A stretch of DNA of 64,000 nucleotides from Rhizobium leguminosarum bv. trifolii WSM2297 (GCF_000271845.1 NZ_JH719393.1:310001-374000); one strand, 5' to 3'. Positions 8,338-17,414 are shown, numbered from the stretch's first letter. Numbers and translations are program-made. The notes: generated from the sequence alone by a model not told the origin.

Positions 8338-9314
8338 GCCTCGTCCTCCCTCTGGCGGCGGAACTGGAAGACCGTGACGGCGAGCACGAGGAAGAACAGC
8401 ACCAGCGAAACCATGCTGGAATAGCCGAGATCCCAGGAAATGAAGGCCTCGTTATAGATGTGATAGACGAGGACCAGCGTCGAAGTGCCGGGGCCGCCCT
8501 GGGTGATCATGAAGATCTGATCGAACACCTTGAAGGATTGGATCGTCAGCATGACGGTCACGAAGAAGGTCGTCGGCCCGAGCTGCGGCACGGTGACATG
8601 GATGAATTTCTGCCAGGAATTGGCGCCGTCGAGATCGGCCGCCTCATAGAGTTCCGCATTGATCCCCTGCAGGCCGGCCAGATAGATGACCATGTAATAA
8701 CCCATGTTCTTCCAGATGCCGAAGAGGATCACCGTGACCATCGCCCAGTGGCGATCGGCCGCCCATCCCGGCATGTTTTTGGGGTCGAGACCGAACGTGT
8801 AGAGGATCATGTTCACCGGTCCCATCTCGGGATTGAAGATCATGTTCCAGACGACGGCGACGGCCACCAGCGAGGCGACATAGGGAAAGAACATCGCCGT
8901 GCGGAAGAAATTCCGTCCCAGGATCTTCTGGTTGAGAAGAACGGCGAGGCCGAGTGCGCAAAGCAGCGTCGCCGGCACCGAGGCGACCGTATAGATGACC
9001 GTGTTCCAGAACGCCGCGATGAAGGCCTTGTCGTCGAAGAGCCGCCAGAAATTGTCGAGGCCAGCGAATGTGATCGCATTCGAGCCGTCCCAATGCATGA
9101 AGGCAAGTGCGAAGGCGAACAGGATCGGGCCGAGCGTGAAGACCGCGAAACCGAGGAAATTCGGCGCGATGAACGAATAGGCGACAAGCGCATTGCGGAT
9201 CTTGCGCTGGCGCTTGGACAGGACGGTGATCTTCCGGCGTGAAACTGCCGGAGCGCTATCCCTAGCGATGACCGAATTCGATATGGACACCGATGCTTCC
9301 TCCTGGGCGGGCAT
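8334..9314 (-). CDS. Carbohydrate ABC transporter permease, MalF type (326 aa); first gene of the operon
   Basis: After a charged cytoplasmic leader (SKRQRKIRNALVAYSFIAPNFLGF) six membrane helices follow. The EAA loop is EAADLDGANSWQKFIHVTVP near residue 230 and TQGGPGTSTLVLVYHIYNEAF is the typical segment before the last helix. It is the promoter-proximal gene of the seven-gene minus-strand operon and is divergent from the heparinase-like gene at 9539, with a 224-bp shared control region. An internal ATG start closer to the membrane domain cannot be excluded. Confidence 0.92.
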   Translation of the reverse strand: MPAQEEASVSISNSVIARDSAPAVSRRKITVLSKRQRKIRNALVAYSFIAPNFLGFAVFTLGPILFAFALAFMHWDGSNAITFAGLDNFWRLFDDKAFIAAFWNTVIYTVASVPATLLCALGLAVLLNQKILGRNFFRTAMFFPYVASLVAVAVVWNMIFNPEMGPVNMILYTFGLDPKNMPGWAADRHWAMVTVILFGIWKNMGYYMVIYLAGLQGINAELYEAADLDGANSWQKFIHVTVPQLGPTTFFVTVMLTIQSFKVFDQIFMITQGGPGTSTLVLVYHIYNEAFISWDLGYSSMVSLVLFFLVLAVTVFQFRRQREDEA

Positions 9315-9538
9315 TCTGCGGCTGGCGGCCGTCGGGATTCTCTAGCTTAAACCCAGAGCCGTTTGGGCGGGTGGGCGCCGCCTGTTCTACCTCCTGCCAA
9401 CGGACATAGCACATCTCCGTTATTGGTCAAACAAGTTCTGAATAGATCATACAAATTTTATGGCGAACGCCAGAAACATATGATAGGTGAGCATCAGGTC
9501 GATGCGCCGTCGAGGCATTTTCCAATGCGGGGAGGGAC

Positions 9539-11332
9539 ATGTTCAGCGAGATTTCAGGGGAGTTGCCGGACGTCCTCAGCGATTTCACGCCGGGATCTAC
9601 CTACTTCGATCGCGAGAGATGGAATGCGGTGCCGCAGGCGGTGCGGGATGTGGTCGTGCGCGATGCCGAAGCCACTTTTGCGCGCGCCTGGCCTCTCATC
9701 ACCGCCGCCGATTACCGGGAGTACACGCAGACCGGCAACCGCTCGCGCTTCGAGGCGCTATATTTCACGCGCCGGCGGATGCTCAATGATCTGGTGTTGG
9801 GCGAACTCGTCGAAGCGGCTGGGCGGTTCCTGCCTGGGATTGTCGACGGCATCTTCCTGATTGCCGAGGAGAGCGGCTGGCAGCTTCCTGCGCATAATGC
9901 CTACGGGCGCGGCGGCCCGCGTTTGCCGCTTCCCGATACTTCGCAGCCGGTTGTCGATCTCTTCGCCGCCGAAACGGCGGCCCTTCTGGCGACGATCGTC
10001 GCTCTCCTTGGCGACGCGGTCGACGGCATCAGCCCGGAGGTTGCGGCGCGTGTGAAACGCGAGATCGAAGCCCGCATCCTGACGCCCTATCTCGGCCGGC
10101 ATTTCTGGTGGATGGGCAATGGTAAAGAGCGGATGAACAACTGGACGGCCTGGATAACCCAGAACATCCTGTTGACGGCCTTCTCGCTGAAGACGGATCA
10201 GCCGACGCGCCGCGCCGTCGTCGAAAAAGCGCTCGGCAGTCTCGATGCTTTCCTCAAGGATTATGCCGAAGACGGGGCCTGCGAGGAGGGCGTGGTCTAT
10301 TATCGCCATGCCGCACTCTGCCTGAACGGCGCACTGACCGTACTCGATAGCGTGGCGCCCGGCCTGTTCGACGGGATCTGGCAGCAGCCGAAGATCCGCA
10401 ATATGGCCGAATACATCGCCAACATGCATGTCGCCGGCCGCCATTATTTCAACTTTGCGGATTCCTCCGCGGTGGTCGAGCCTTGCAGCGCACGGGAATA
10501 CCTGTTCGGCAAGGCTGTTGGTTCCGAGATGCTGGCGGCGTTCGCCGCAGCCGACCGGGCGACTGCCGAGACCCCGCATCTGCCCGGCGAATGGAACCTC
10601 TGGTACCGCGTGCAGGAGCTGCTGGCCGGTCATATGATCCCTGCCGCGGAACTGCGGCCGGCATCCGGGCGGGATATCTTTTATCCCGGCATCGGCCTGT
10701 TCATCGCCCGCGATGGGCAGTTTTCCCTCGCGGTCAAGGCCGGCAACAACGGCGAGGGCCACAATCACAACGATGTCGGCAGCGTCACGCTCTACAAGAA
10801 CGGCCGTCCCTTCCTGATCGACGTCGGCGTCGAAACCTATACGGCCAAGACCTTTTCGCCGCGGCGCTACGAGATATGGACGATGCAATCGGCCTATCAC
10901 AACCTACCCACCTTCGAAGGCGTCATGCAGTCCGCCGGCGAAGCCTACGGCGCACGCGATGTCGAAGTCGAATTTGGCGACAGCGAGGCGCGCATCTCTC
11001 TCGATATAGCGAGCGCCTATCCCCCGGAAGCGAACGTGCGCAGCTACAGGCGCGCTGTCTCCCTGCAACGGGGTCGCCATGTCGAGATCGTCGATACCCT
11101 CGACGGAGACAGACCGGCGGTTTTGTCGCTAATGACGTGCGTCGCGCCGACCATAACACCCGAGGGGATCGATCTCGCCGATCTCGGCAGCATCGTCGTC
11201 GATGGCGCCGGGAAAATCGAAATCGACGAGATCGAGGTAGATGACACTAGGCTGAGATCGGCCTGGCCCGAAAAACTCTTCCGTCTGCGCGTGCCGCTTG
11301 TCGGCAAGCGCCTTTCGTTGCGGATCGTCTGA
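9539..11332 (+). CDS. Heparinase II/III-like polysaccharide/oligosaccharide lyase (597 aa)
   Basis: The N-terminal half is helical, with an (alpha/alpha) toroid pattern (HFWWMGNGKERMNNWTAW near residue 190, EDGACEEGVVYYRHAA near 245). The C-terminal half is beta-rich and carries the hallmark of the family, GNNGEGHNHNDVGSV near residue 405, where the His-x-His-x-Asp region binds metal or supports elimination, followed by RPFLIDVGVETY. Candidates for the catalytic Tyr/His pair are in YYRH and GHNHND. No signal peptide is present, so it should act on imported oligosaccharides in the cytoplasm. The gene is divergent from the GH88/transporter operon and followed 11 bp later by a carbohydrate-binding-like gene. 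The exact uronic acid substrate cannot be told. Confidence 0.87.
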   Translation: MFSEISGELPDVLSDFTPGSTYFDRERWNAVPQAVRDVVVRDAEATFARAWPLITAADYREYTQTGNRSRFEALYFTRRRMLNDLVLGELVEAAGRFLPGIVDGIFLIAEESGWQLPAHNAYGRGGPRLPLPDTSQPVVDLFAAETAALLATIVALLGDAVDGISPEVAARVKREIEARILTPYLGRHFWWMGNGKERMNNWTAWITQNILLTAFSLKTDQPTRRAVVEKALGSLDAFLKDYAEDGACEEGVVYYRHAALCLNGALTVLDSVAPGLFDGIWQQPKIRNMAEYIANMHVAGRHYFNFADSSAVVEPCSAREYLFGKAVGSEMLAAFAAADRATAETPHLPGEWNLWYRVQELLAGHMIPAAELRPASGRDIFYPGIGLFIARDGQFSLAVKAGNNGEGHNHNDVGSVTLYKNGRPFLIDVGVETYTAKTFSPRRYEIWTMQSAYHNLPTFEGVMQSAGEAYGARDVEVEFGDSEARISLDIASAYPPEANVRSYRRAVSLQRGRHVEIVDTLDGDRPAVLSLMTCVAPTITPEGIDLADLGSIVVDGAGKIEIDEIEVDDTRLRSAWPEKLFRLRVPLVGKRLSLRIV

Positions 11333-11343
11333 GGAGAGCGAGC

Positions 11344-12216
11344 ATGGAATTGACGCTGAAGATCGTGGATGCCGATGGGTTCTTGCTGGCGAACTCGACA
11401 GGGCAGGACGAGACGTTTCTGGTCTATCGACAGAGCTATAGCGAGGGTGACTGCGTCATCGTTGAGGCTTCCGAGCCGGGGCATGTCTTCCTCGCGCTGG
11501 ACAACGCGGTCCATCCCGCCCTCGCCTACATGAGGGAAGGTGCCTACTCGCTTGCCGTGCCCTTCAGCGACAGGCGAAAGTCCTATTCGCCGAACGCCTT
11601 CAAGGGCGATATCCACCGGCTTTCAGCAAGATGTGCTCGGCCCGGGGAGATCGCTCAAAGGCGCAATCTCGCTCTGAACCCTTGGGACGATCATGCCAAC
11701 CGCACGCTCTTTCCGCATGTGCGGGCCAATGTGGAAACCCGCGGCGAGGCGGCTTTCGCGGCGCGCAACGCCATCGATGGTGAAAAGGCCAACGACAATC
11801 ACGGCTTCTGGCCCTATACGAGCTGGGGCATCAATCGCGATCCTCAAGCCGCGCTGACGGTGGAATTCGGCCGGCCGGTCCGGATCGATGAGATCGTCTT
11901 TTATCTCCGGGCGGATTTTCCGCATGATTCCTGGTGGGAAAAGGCAAGCGTCACCTTTTCGAATGGCAGGACCTCCGCTTTTCCGCTGGTGAAATCAGGC
12001 GCCGCCCAGAGCTTTTCGATAGAGCCATGTATCGTCGAGTGGGTAGAGCTGCACGGCCTGATCAAGGCGGAAGACAGCTCGCCCTTTCCGGCGCTGACGC
12101 AGATCGAAATCTGGGGGACGGAGGCGATGGCTACCGGAGGCCGAGACGTCGCAGCCATCGCCGTCGAAGCCGAGGCCGAGCGCGCTAGGCGGGTGCTCAT
12201 CGGTCGCCCCCTGTGA
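11344..12216 (+). CDS. Protein with a C-terminal F5/8-type (discoidin/CBM32-like) domain, unknown function (290 aa)
   Basis: Residues 1-100 form a beta-rich unit (LTLKIVDADGFLLANST...FLVYRQSYSEGDCVIVEASEPGHVFLALD). From about residue 120 a discoidin-like jelly roll appears: NVETRGEAAFAARNAIDGE, NDNHGFWPYTSWG, ALTVEFGRPVRIDEIVFYLRADF and a last ALTQIEIWGTE strand. This fold usually binds carbohydrate, but here there is no signal peptide and no catalytic domain. The ribosome site GGAGAG lies directly after the lyase stop, so it is co-translated with the heparinase-like gene. I infer a helper that binds the oligosaccharide or the lyase. The last 30 residues are Ala/Glu/Arg-rich and low in complexity. 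Confidence 0.7.
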   Translation: MELTLKIVDADGFLLANSTGQDETFLVYRQSYSEGDCVIVEASEPGHVFLALDNAVHPALAYMREGAYSLAVPFSDRRKSYSPNAFKGDIHRLSARCARPGEIAQRRNLALNPWDDHANRTLFPHVRANVETRGEAAFAARNAIDGEKANDNHGFWPYTSWGINRDPQAALTVEFGRPVRIDEIVFYLRADFPHDSWWEKASVTFSNGRTSAFPLVKSGAAQSFSIEPCIVEWVELHGLIKAEDSSPFPALTQIEIWGTEAMATGGRDVAAIAVEAEAERARRVLIGRPL

Positions 12217-12255
12217 CGCTTCCGCCAGACCGTCAGCCCGTGCTAAGGGGGATGG

Positions 12256-12924
12256 ATGAGACTGCTTGTGGTGGAGGACAACAAGGATCTGGCGGCCTGG
12301 CTGGGCAAAGCCCTGCGACAGGCGCAATATGCTATCGATATCGCCCATGACGGCGAGGACGCCGAGCATATGCTCAAGGTCGCCGAGTATTCGGCAATGA
12401 TCCTCGACCTTGCGCTGCCCAAGCTTGACGGCTTGACGCTTTTGAAGCGGCTGAGGCAGTCCGGAAACAAGCTTCCGGTGATTATCCTGACCGCGAATGC
12501 AAGCCTGGACGGCCGTGTGGCCGGGCTCGACAGCGGCGCCGACGACTATCTCGCCAAGCCCTTCGAAATTGCCGAGCTCGAAGCGAGAATCCGCGCTGTG
12601 GTGCGACGCGGACAGGATCGTGCATCCTCAGAGATCACCGTCGGCAACCTGCGTTTTTCCGGCGGGACACGGCAGTTTTTCGTCGCGGACGAGCTGCTGC
12701 AGCTGACGCCGCGAGAATATGCTGTCCTTGAACAGCTCGTCATGAAGCTGGGTAACACGGTCTCGAAGGCCGCCCTTTCCGAAAGCGTGTTCGGTTTCGA
12801 CGACGAGGCGGATCCGAGCGCCATCGAAATCTATGTCCACAGGCTGCGAAAGAAGCTCGAGAACAGTTCGGTTCAGATTGCGACGTTGCGCGGGCTCGGT
12901 TATCTCCTTAGACATGTCGAATAG
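12256..12924 (+). CDS. OmpR-family response regulator, TctD-like (222 aa)
   Basis: The receiver domain has acidic residues in VVEDNKDL, the phosphorylated Asp51 in MILDLALPKLDG and the conserved Lys in YLAKPFE. Residues 125-220 form the winged helix (LTPREYAVLEQLVMKLG...VEIYVHRLRKKL-like, GLGYLL end). It pairs with the sensor kinase that starts inside its last codons. TctD homologues control tricarboxylate uptake, but no tctCBA genes are present here, so the regulon is unknown. AAGGGGG precedes the ATG. Confidence 0.9.
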   Translation: MRLLVVEDNKDLAAWLGKALRQAQYAIDIAHDGEDAEHMLKVAEYSAMILDLALPKLDGLTLLKRLRQSGNKLPVIILTANASLDGRVAGLDSGADDYLAKPFEIAELEARIRAVVRRGQDRASSEITVGNLRFSGGTRQFFVADELLQLTPREYAVLEQLVMKLGNTVSKAALSESVFGFDDEADPSAIEIYVHRLRKKLENSSVQIATLRGLGYLLRHVE

Positions 12925-14320
12925 CGTTGTCACAAAGGCCGGCGCGACAATCGCGCGGCTCAGCCGGAGCCTAAGAGTACAACTGCTCTGCTGGGTGCTG
13001 CTGACCCTGCTCGGCGCCATCGGCTTCAATCTTTACGACAGCTTCTGGACGGCGGATGCGACGGCAAAGCTGGTGACGGACCGAACGCTTCTGGCTTCGG
13101 CCCGCGTCATCGCCGAGGCAGTCCGCGTCGACGAGGGCGGCAATGTTCAGTTGGACGTGCCGCCGGCTGCGCTGGAGATGTTCGATACAGGCTTCGGCGA
13201 CCGGGTTTCCTACCAGGTGATCACCGCCTGGGGCAGTCTGGTGAGCGGCTTTCCCGACTTGCCCTTGCCGACCGTCCAGCGCGCAGGGGAGGACCGCGTA
13301 TTCCATGGCGCCGCCGTGCGCGTCCTGATGCTCGACCATCCCGTCGTCGGCCTTCCTGACGACGGCACTATCTCGGTGACAGTCGCCGTGACCCATAACA
13401 GCCAGTACGCCATGCGAAGGCAGCTGTGGCTTTCGGATTTTTCGAAGCAGTTCATGCTTGTCTTCGTCGCAAGCCTGGTGACCATCCTCGGGCTTCAACG
13501 CGGCCTGGCGCCGGCTCTCAGACTGCGGGACGCCGTGCGCCAGCGCGGCCGCAACCGTCTCGATCCGCTGCCGCCCGAGATGGTGCAGAGCGAATTGCAG
13601 CCGCTCGTTCATGCGCTCAACGATTACATGGAGCGTGTCCAGAACCAGATGGCCGCGCAGCGACGGTTCGTATCGAATGCCGCCCATCAGCTTCGAACGC
13701 CGCTCGCGCTGATTTCGACGCAGGCAAGCGTGGCGGCCCGCGAAGGTGATGCGGTTCGCCGCGACGAGGCGCTTTCCGCCCTTCGAACCAGCACGCGGCA
13801 GATTTCGCGTCTCGCCAGCCAGCTCCTGACCTTGTCGCGGGCCGAACCCGGAAGCCGGCGTCCTCGCAGCGATGCGACCGACCTCAGCAAGGCTGCCCGC
13901 GAGATTTTGGAAGCGCATGCCGAGGAGGCGCTGAGGCGCAATATCGATCTCGGGCTGGAAGTGTCCCGACCCGTTTTTGTCGAGGGCGACGGAACGATGC
14001 TGCGCGAGATGCTGGTCAACCTCATAGACAACGCCATCCGCTATACCCGCGCCGATGGCCGGGTGACCGTCGCAGTCGGGCAGGCCGACGGCAGGGCCGT
14101 CATCACCGTCGAGGATAACGGGCCGGGTATTCCCGAAGGGGAGCGCGAACAGGTTTTCGAACGGTTCTACCGGATCATGGGAACCGAAGCCGAGGGAAGC
14201 GGCTTGGGTCTTGCGATCGTTCGGGAGGTCGCGGAAGGCGCCGGAGGTTCGGTCTCGCTTGAAGATGCGAACGGCGGCGGTCTCGTGGTTACCGTGTGGC
14301 TTCCGCTTGCCCATGCCTGA
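12914..14320 (+). CDS. Sensor histidine kinase, TctE/QseC-like (468 aa)
   Basis: I start at the ATG at 12914, which overlaps the regulator gene by 11 bases and gives MSNSVVTKAG; an in-frame start at 12833 would run antisense-like inside the regulator. A membrane helix spans about 22-42, a periplasmic domain of about 140 residues follows, then a second helix (FMLVFVASLVTILGLQRGLA), a HAMP-like linker, the H-box RRFVSNAAHQLRTPL with phospho-accepting His258, and ATPase motifs DNAIRYT, VEDNGPGIPE and GSGLGLAIV. The membrane-anchored kinase senses an unknown, probably organic-acid-like, ligand. A hairpin follows the stop. Confidence 0.9.
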   Translation: MSNSVVTKAGATIARLSRSLRVQLLCWVLLTLLGAIGFNLYDSFWTADATAKLVTDRTLLASARVIAEAVRVDEGGNVQLDVPPAALEMFDTGFGDRVSYQVITAWGSLVSGFPDLPLPTVQRAGEDRVFHGAAVRVLMLDHPVVGLPDDGTISVTVAVTHNSQYAMRRQLWLSDFSKQFMLVFVASLVTILGLQRGLAPALRLRDAVRQRGRNRLDPLPPEMVQSELQPLVHALNDYMERVQNQMAAQRRFVSNAAHQLRTPLALISTQASVAAREGDAVRRDEALSALRTSTRQISRLASQLLTLSRAEPGSRRPRSDATDLSKAAREILEAHAEEALRRNIDLGLEVSRPVFVEGDGTMLREMLVNLIDNAIRYTRADGRVTVAVGQADGRAVITVEDNGPGIPEGEREQVFERFYRIMGTEAEGSGLGLAIVREVAEGAGGSVSLEDANGGGLVVTVWLPLAHA

Positions 14321-14336
14321 CGTGCAATGAGATGAA

Positions 14337-14363
14337 GAAGGCCGGACGTCGCGCCCGGCCTTC
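14337..14363. terminator. Hairpin between convergent genes, weak terminator candidate
   Basis: GAAGGCCGG (14337-14345) pairs perfectly with CCGGCCTTC (14355-14363) across a 9-base loop. It lies between the kinase stop and the convergent permease stop. Neither strand has a good T-run, so intrinsic termination is only possible, not certain. Confidence 0.45.
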
Positions 14364-14397
14364 GCTTCGATCTGCCTTGGGAGGAAGATCGATCTGA

Positions 14398-15279
14398 TTA
14401 CTGTGTATCGAGGTGCTGCTGCGGCCGCCACTTCGCCAGGCGGTTCTCGATCAGCGTCATGATGTATTCGGCGATAAGCGTGACGACCATCACGAGGAGG
14501 ATTGCCGCGAACATGCCGGCTGCGTCGAACGTGCCCTTCGCAATCGAGATCAGCTGGCCGATGCCGAAGCGGGCGCCGACGAATTCGCCGACGATCGCGC
14601 CGATGATCGCAAAGCCGAAAGAGACGTGCAGGCTGGCGAAGATCCAGCTCATCGCCGAGGGGATAACCACCGTGCGGGTCACCTGCCAGTCGGAGGCGCC
14701 GAGGATGCGGGCATTGGCGATCATGTTGCGGTCGGCTTCGCGCACGCCCTGGAAGGCGTTGGCAAAGACGACGAAGAACACCATGATGAAGGCGAGGGCG
14801 ACCTTGGACGGCAGGCCGAGACCCATGATCATGATGAAGATCGGGGCAAGGACCACGCGGGGGATCGAGTTGATCGCCTTGATGTAGACGGAAAAGATAT
14901 CCGACAAGAAGCGGTTGCGGCCAAGGCCGATGCCGACGAAGACGCCGGTGATCGAGCCTGCGAAGAAGCCGATCAGCGCCTCTTCCATCGTCACCCAGAG
15001 ATTATACCAGAGCGACCCTTCGGTGGTGCCCTCGGTCGCCCATTCATAGAGCCGCTCGATAACGCCGCTCGGGCTTGAATAGAAGAACGGGTCGATCCAC
15101 TGCATGTTGGAGGAGAGCTCCCACATGCCGATGACGAAGACCAGGATGGCGATCTGCCAGAAGCGCACGAGTGTGTTGCGCCGGCGTATCGCCTTCAGTG
15201 CGGAGGCTTCGATCTCGGCATCTGATGTGCCCGGACGAAACAGCGTGGCCGAAGCGGCCTCGAAAGTGGTGTCTGCCAT
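14398..15279 (-). CDS. ABC transporter permease, SsuC/TauC/NMT1 type (293 aa)
   Basis: The protein has about six membrane helices, starting IAILVFVIGMWELSSN, and the EAA-like coupling loop EADRNMIANARILGASDWQVTRTVVIP near residue 195. AIVGEFVGARFGIGQLI is typical for the nitrate/sulfonate/pyrimidine class. It is the last gene of the binding protein-ATPase-permease operon (17218 to 14398) and starts 12 bp after the ATPase stop. The substrate could be a sulfonate, a thiamine precursor-like pyrimidine or another small organic compound; it cannot be told from sequence alone. Confidence 0.9.
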   Translation of the reverse strand: MADTTFEAASATLFRPGTSDAEIEASALKAIRRRNTLVRFWQIAILVFVIGMWELSSNMQWIDPFFYSSPSGVIERLYEWATEGTTEGSLWYNLWVTMEEALIGFFAGSITGVFVGIGLGRNRFLSDIFSVYIKAINSIPRVVLAPIFIMIMGLGLPSKVALAFIMVFFVVFANAFQGVREADRNMIANARILGASDWQVTRTVVIPSAMSWIFASLHVSFGFAIIGAIVGEFVGARFGIGQLISIAKGTFDAAGMFAAILLVMVVTLIAEYIMTLIENRLAKWRPQQHLDTQ

Positions 15280-15291
15280 GATATCCTCCCG

Positions 15292-16110
15292 TCAGGCCGC
15301 TTCGCTTGCGCGGCGGTAGCTGGTCTGGACCTCTTCGCGCAGGTCTTCCCAGATCGTCTTGCAGTAGTCGATAAAGCTCTGCTCGTAGCGGATTTCCGAC
15401 ACCACCCGGGGGCGGGGAAGATCGATCGGGTAGACCGACTTGACCGTCGCAGGGCCGGCGGTCAGCACATAGACCTTGTCGGCAAGGGCCACGGCCTCTT
15501 CGAGATCGTGGGTGACGAACACCACCGAGGCCTTGCGCTCGGCCCACAGCTTCAGCAGTTCCTCGTGCATGACCGTGCGGGTCTGCACGTCGAGCGCCGA
15601 AAAGGGCTCGTCCATCAGCAGGATCTCAGGCTCGTTGATGAAGGTCTGCGCCAGTGAAACGCGCTTGCGCATGCCGCCCGAAAGCTGATGGGGATAGTGA
15701 TGCAGAAACTTCGACAGGCCGACGCGGGCCAGCCAGTCGCGCGCCAACTTTTCCGCCTCGGTGCGGGACTTGCCGCGGAACAGTGGACCGGCCATGACGT
15801 TGTCGATCACGTTCTTCCAGGGAAACAGCGCGTCGGTCTGGAATGCGAAGCCGACACGCGGGTCGATGCCGGTGATCGGCCCGCCCATCAGCCGGACTTC
15901 GCCCGCGCTCGGCCGTGCGAGCCCCGTCACAAGGTTGAGCGTCGTCGACTTGCCGCAGCCGGTGGGACCGACAACGGCGACGAACTCGCCGCGGGCGACC
16001 GTCATGTTGAAATCGCGAAGCGCAGTCAGGGATTTGCCGGTCGGCGAGACAAAGCGGCGGCTGACATTGATCAGCTCGATCGCCGGGATCTGCTTGGTGT
16101 CCTGTTGCAT
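15292..16110 (-). CDS. ABC transporter ATP-binding protein, SsuB/TauB type (272 aa)
   Basis: I use the ATG at 16110 (MQQDTKQIPAIEL) because the family begins just before the first strand; the frame is open further upstream to 16335 but that part reads as Arg/Ser-rich non-homologous sequence and contains the intercistronic hairpin. Walker A is GPTGCGKST, the signature LSGGMRKRV, Walker B ILLMDEPFSALD and the His switch VTHDLEEAV. It powers the permease at 14398. Confidence 0.93.
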   Translation of the reverse strand: MQQDTKQIPAIELINVSRRFVSPTGKSLTALRDFNMTVARGEFVAVVGPTGCGKSTTLNLVTGLARPSAGEVRLMGGPITGIDPRVGFAFQTDALFPWKNVIDNVMAGPLFRGKSRTEAEKLARDWLARVGLSKFLHHYPHQLSGGMRKRVSLAQTFINEPEILLMDEPFSALDVQTRTVMHEELLKLWAERKASVVFVTHDLEEAVALADKVYVLTAGPATVKSVYPIDLPRPRVVSEIRYEQSFIDYCKTIWEDLREEVQTSYRRASEAA

Positions 16111-16166
16111 GGTGTACCTGAGGCGTGCTTTGAGGGCGCGCACGCAATGCCCATGATCGAACGGTG

Positions 16167-16195
16167 GCCGCTCCCGCTTGGGAGCCGGGAGCGGC
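16167..16195 (-). other. Stem-loop between binding-protein and ATPase genes
   Basis: GCCGCTCCCG (16167-16176) and CGGGAGCGGC (16186-16195) form a perfect 10-bp stem with a 9-base loop, 10 bases after the binding-protein stop. No T-run follows on the minus strand. In ABC operons such hairpins often stabilise the binding-protein message or reduce read-through, giving more binding protein than membrane parts. Confidence 0.6.
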
Positions 16196-16204
16196 GCGAC
16201 TGAC

Positions 16205-17218
16205 TTACTTGACGTTCTTGACGAACTCAGTCGTGTAGGTCTTGGAGAGGTCGATCTGCTTGCCTTTGACGTTCTTGGAGAACTCCGAGAGCACGGCAAG
16301 CACGGTCTTCGGGCCGTCTTCGGGCATGACGCCATCGGGCGTGAACATGCCCTTGCCCGCGTCGAGAGCCTTGATGTAGCCGTCCTTGTCGCCGACGTAG
16401 AAATCCTTCGGCATCTTGTCCGCGATCTCGGCGGCAGAATGCGTGTTGATATACTTCAACGTCTTGACGAAGGCGTTGGCGAGCTTCTGCGCCTCCTCCT
16501 TGTGGGCGTCGACCCAGGAGGCTTCCATGTAGAGCGAGGCGGCCGGGTAGGTGCCGCCGAGCGCCTGGCGGGTCGACTCGACCGTACGCATATCGACGAG
16601 CACGCTCGCCTCGCCTGTTTTGACCAAGCGCGAGATCGTCGGCTCGGTCGTCATGCCGGCTTGGATCTGATCCTGCTGCATGGCGGCGATGAAAGTGCCG
16701 CCGGCGCCGACCGGAACGGTGACGACGTCGCCGGGCTTCAGACCGGCCTTCGAGGCCATGAAGAGGGTCAGGAAGTTCGTGGACGAACCGAGACCAGTAA
16801 CGCCGAGGGTCTTGCCCTTGAAGTCGGCCGGCGACTTGATCTCGGGGTGTTTGCTCGAGACCATCTCGACTTCGCCCGGCGCCTGGCTGAACTGGACGAT
16901 GGATTCGACGAACTTGCCCTTGGCCTGCAGGTCTACACAGTGATCGTAGAAGCCGACGACACCCTGAACGGCGCCGGCCAGCAGCTGGTTTTCGGCATCG
17001 ACGCCGGCAGCTTCGTTCAGCAGCTCGACATCAAGGCCCTCGTCCTTGAAGTAACCGAGGGATTCGGCGAGCTTGGCGGGCAGATAGATCTGCTTCTCAT
17101 AGCCGCCGACCATGATGGTAATCTTGTCGGCTGCGTTAGCGGCGCTCGCAGCAAATGATGCTGCAGCGAAAAGCGCGGAAAATGCGACGGTGTGAAAAAG
17201 GCTGCGTGAAGAACGCAT
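16205..17218 (-). CDS. ABC transporter substrate-binding protein, NMT1/SsuA-like (337 aa)
   Basis: A Sec signal peptide is clear (MRSSRSLFHTVAFSALFAA..., cleavage after ANA near residue 29). The mature part starts KITIMVGGYEKQIYLPAKLAESLGYFKDEGLDVELL, the standard NMT1-like opening, followed by GAVQGVVGFYDHCVDLQAKGK and KTLGVTGLGSSTNFL. It captures the substrate in the periplasm for the SsuBC-like proteins encoded downstream. The intergenic region to the GntR gene holds the promoter, with an imperfect palindrome CTAAGACGTCCAAG at 17296-17309 that could be a FadR-type operator. Confidence 0.9.
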   Translation of the reverse strand: MRSSRSLFHTVAFSALFAAASFAASAANAADKITIMVGGYEKQIYLPAKLAESLGYFKDEGLDVELLNEAAGVDAENQLLAGAVQGVVGFYDHCVDLQAKGKFVESIVQFSQAPGEVEMVSSKHPEIKSPADFKGKTLGVTGLGSSTNFLTLFMASKAGLKPGDVVTVPVGAGGTFIAAMQQDQIQAGMTTEPTISRLVKTGEASVLVDMRTVESTRQALGGTYPAASLYMEASWVDAHKEEAQKLANAFVKTLKYINTHSAAEIADKMPKDFYVGDKDGYIKALDAGKGMFTPDGVMPEDGPKTVLAVLSEFSKNVKGKQIDLSKTYTTEFVKNVK

Positions 17219-17414
17219 TGGTATCTCCTCCTAGTGGTGTGCTGCATCGTCGTCTCGCCACCTTGACCGTGTCTCCTCCACGATGCTGCCTCTTCCTAAG
17301 ACGTCCAAGCTTTCAATTAGCTTTCAGCCGCAGACGGGTAAAACAACCTGTCCAATCCCGTTCAAGCATCACGCCGATACGTTCTATGCAAGTCCTTTGC
17401 CATAACGTCGCCTA

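Noticed and set aside
5347..8424. A 1025-codon plus-strand frame across the island 1 operon
   Set aside because: Antisense shadow of ATPase, GH88 and permease genes; composition biased and no recognisable domain.
9315..9538. GntR-like motifs (ATCATACAA, TTGGTCAAACAA) in the divergent region of island 1
   Set aside because: The matches are too short and not truly palindromic; no second copy was found to support an operator.
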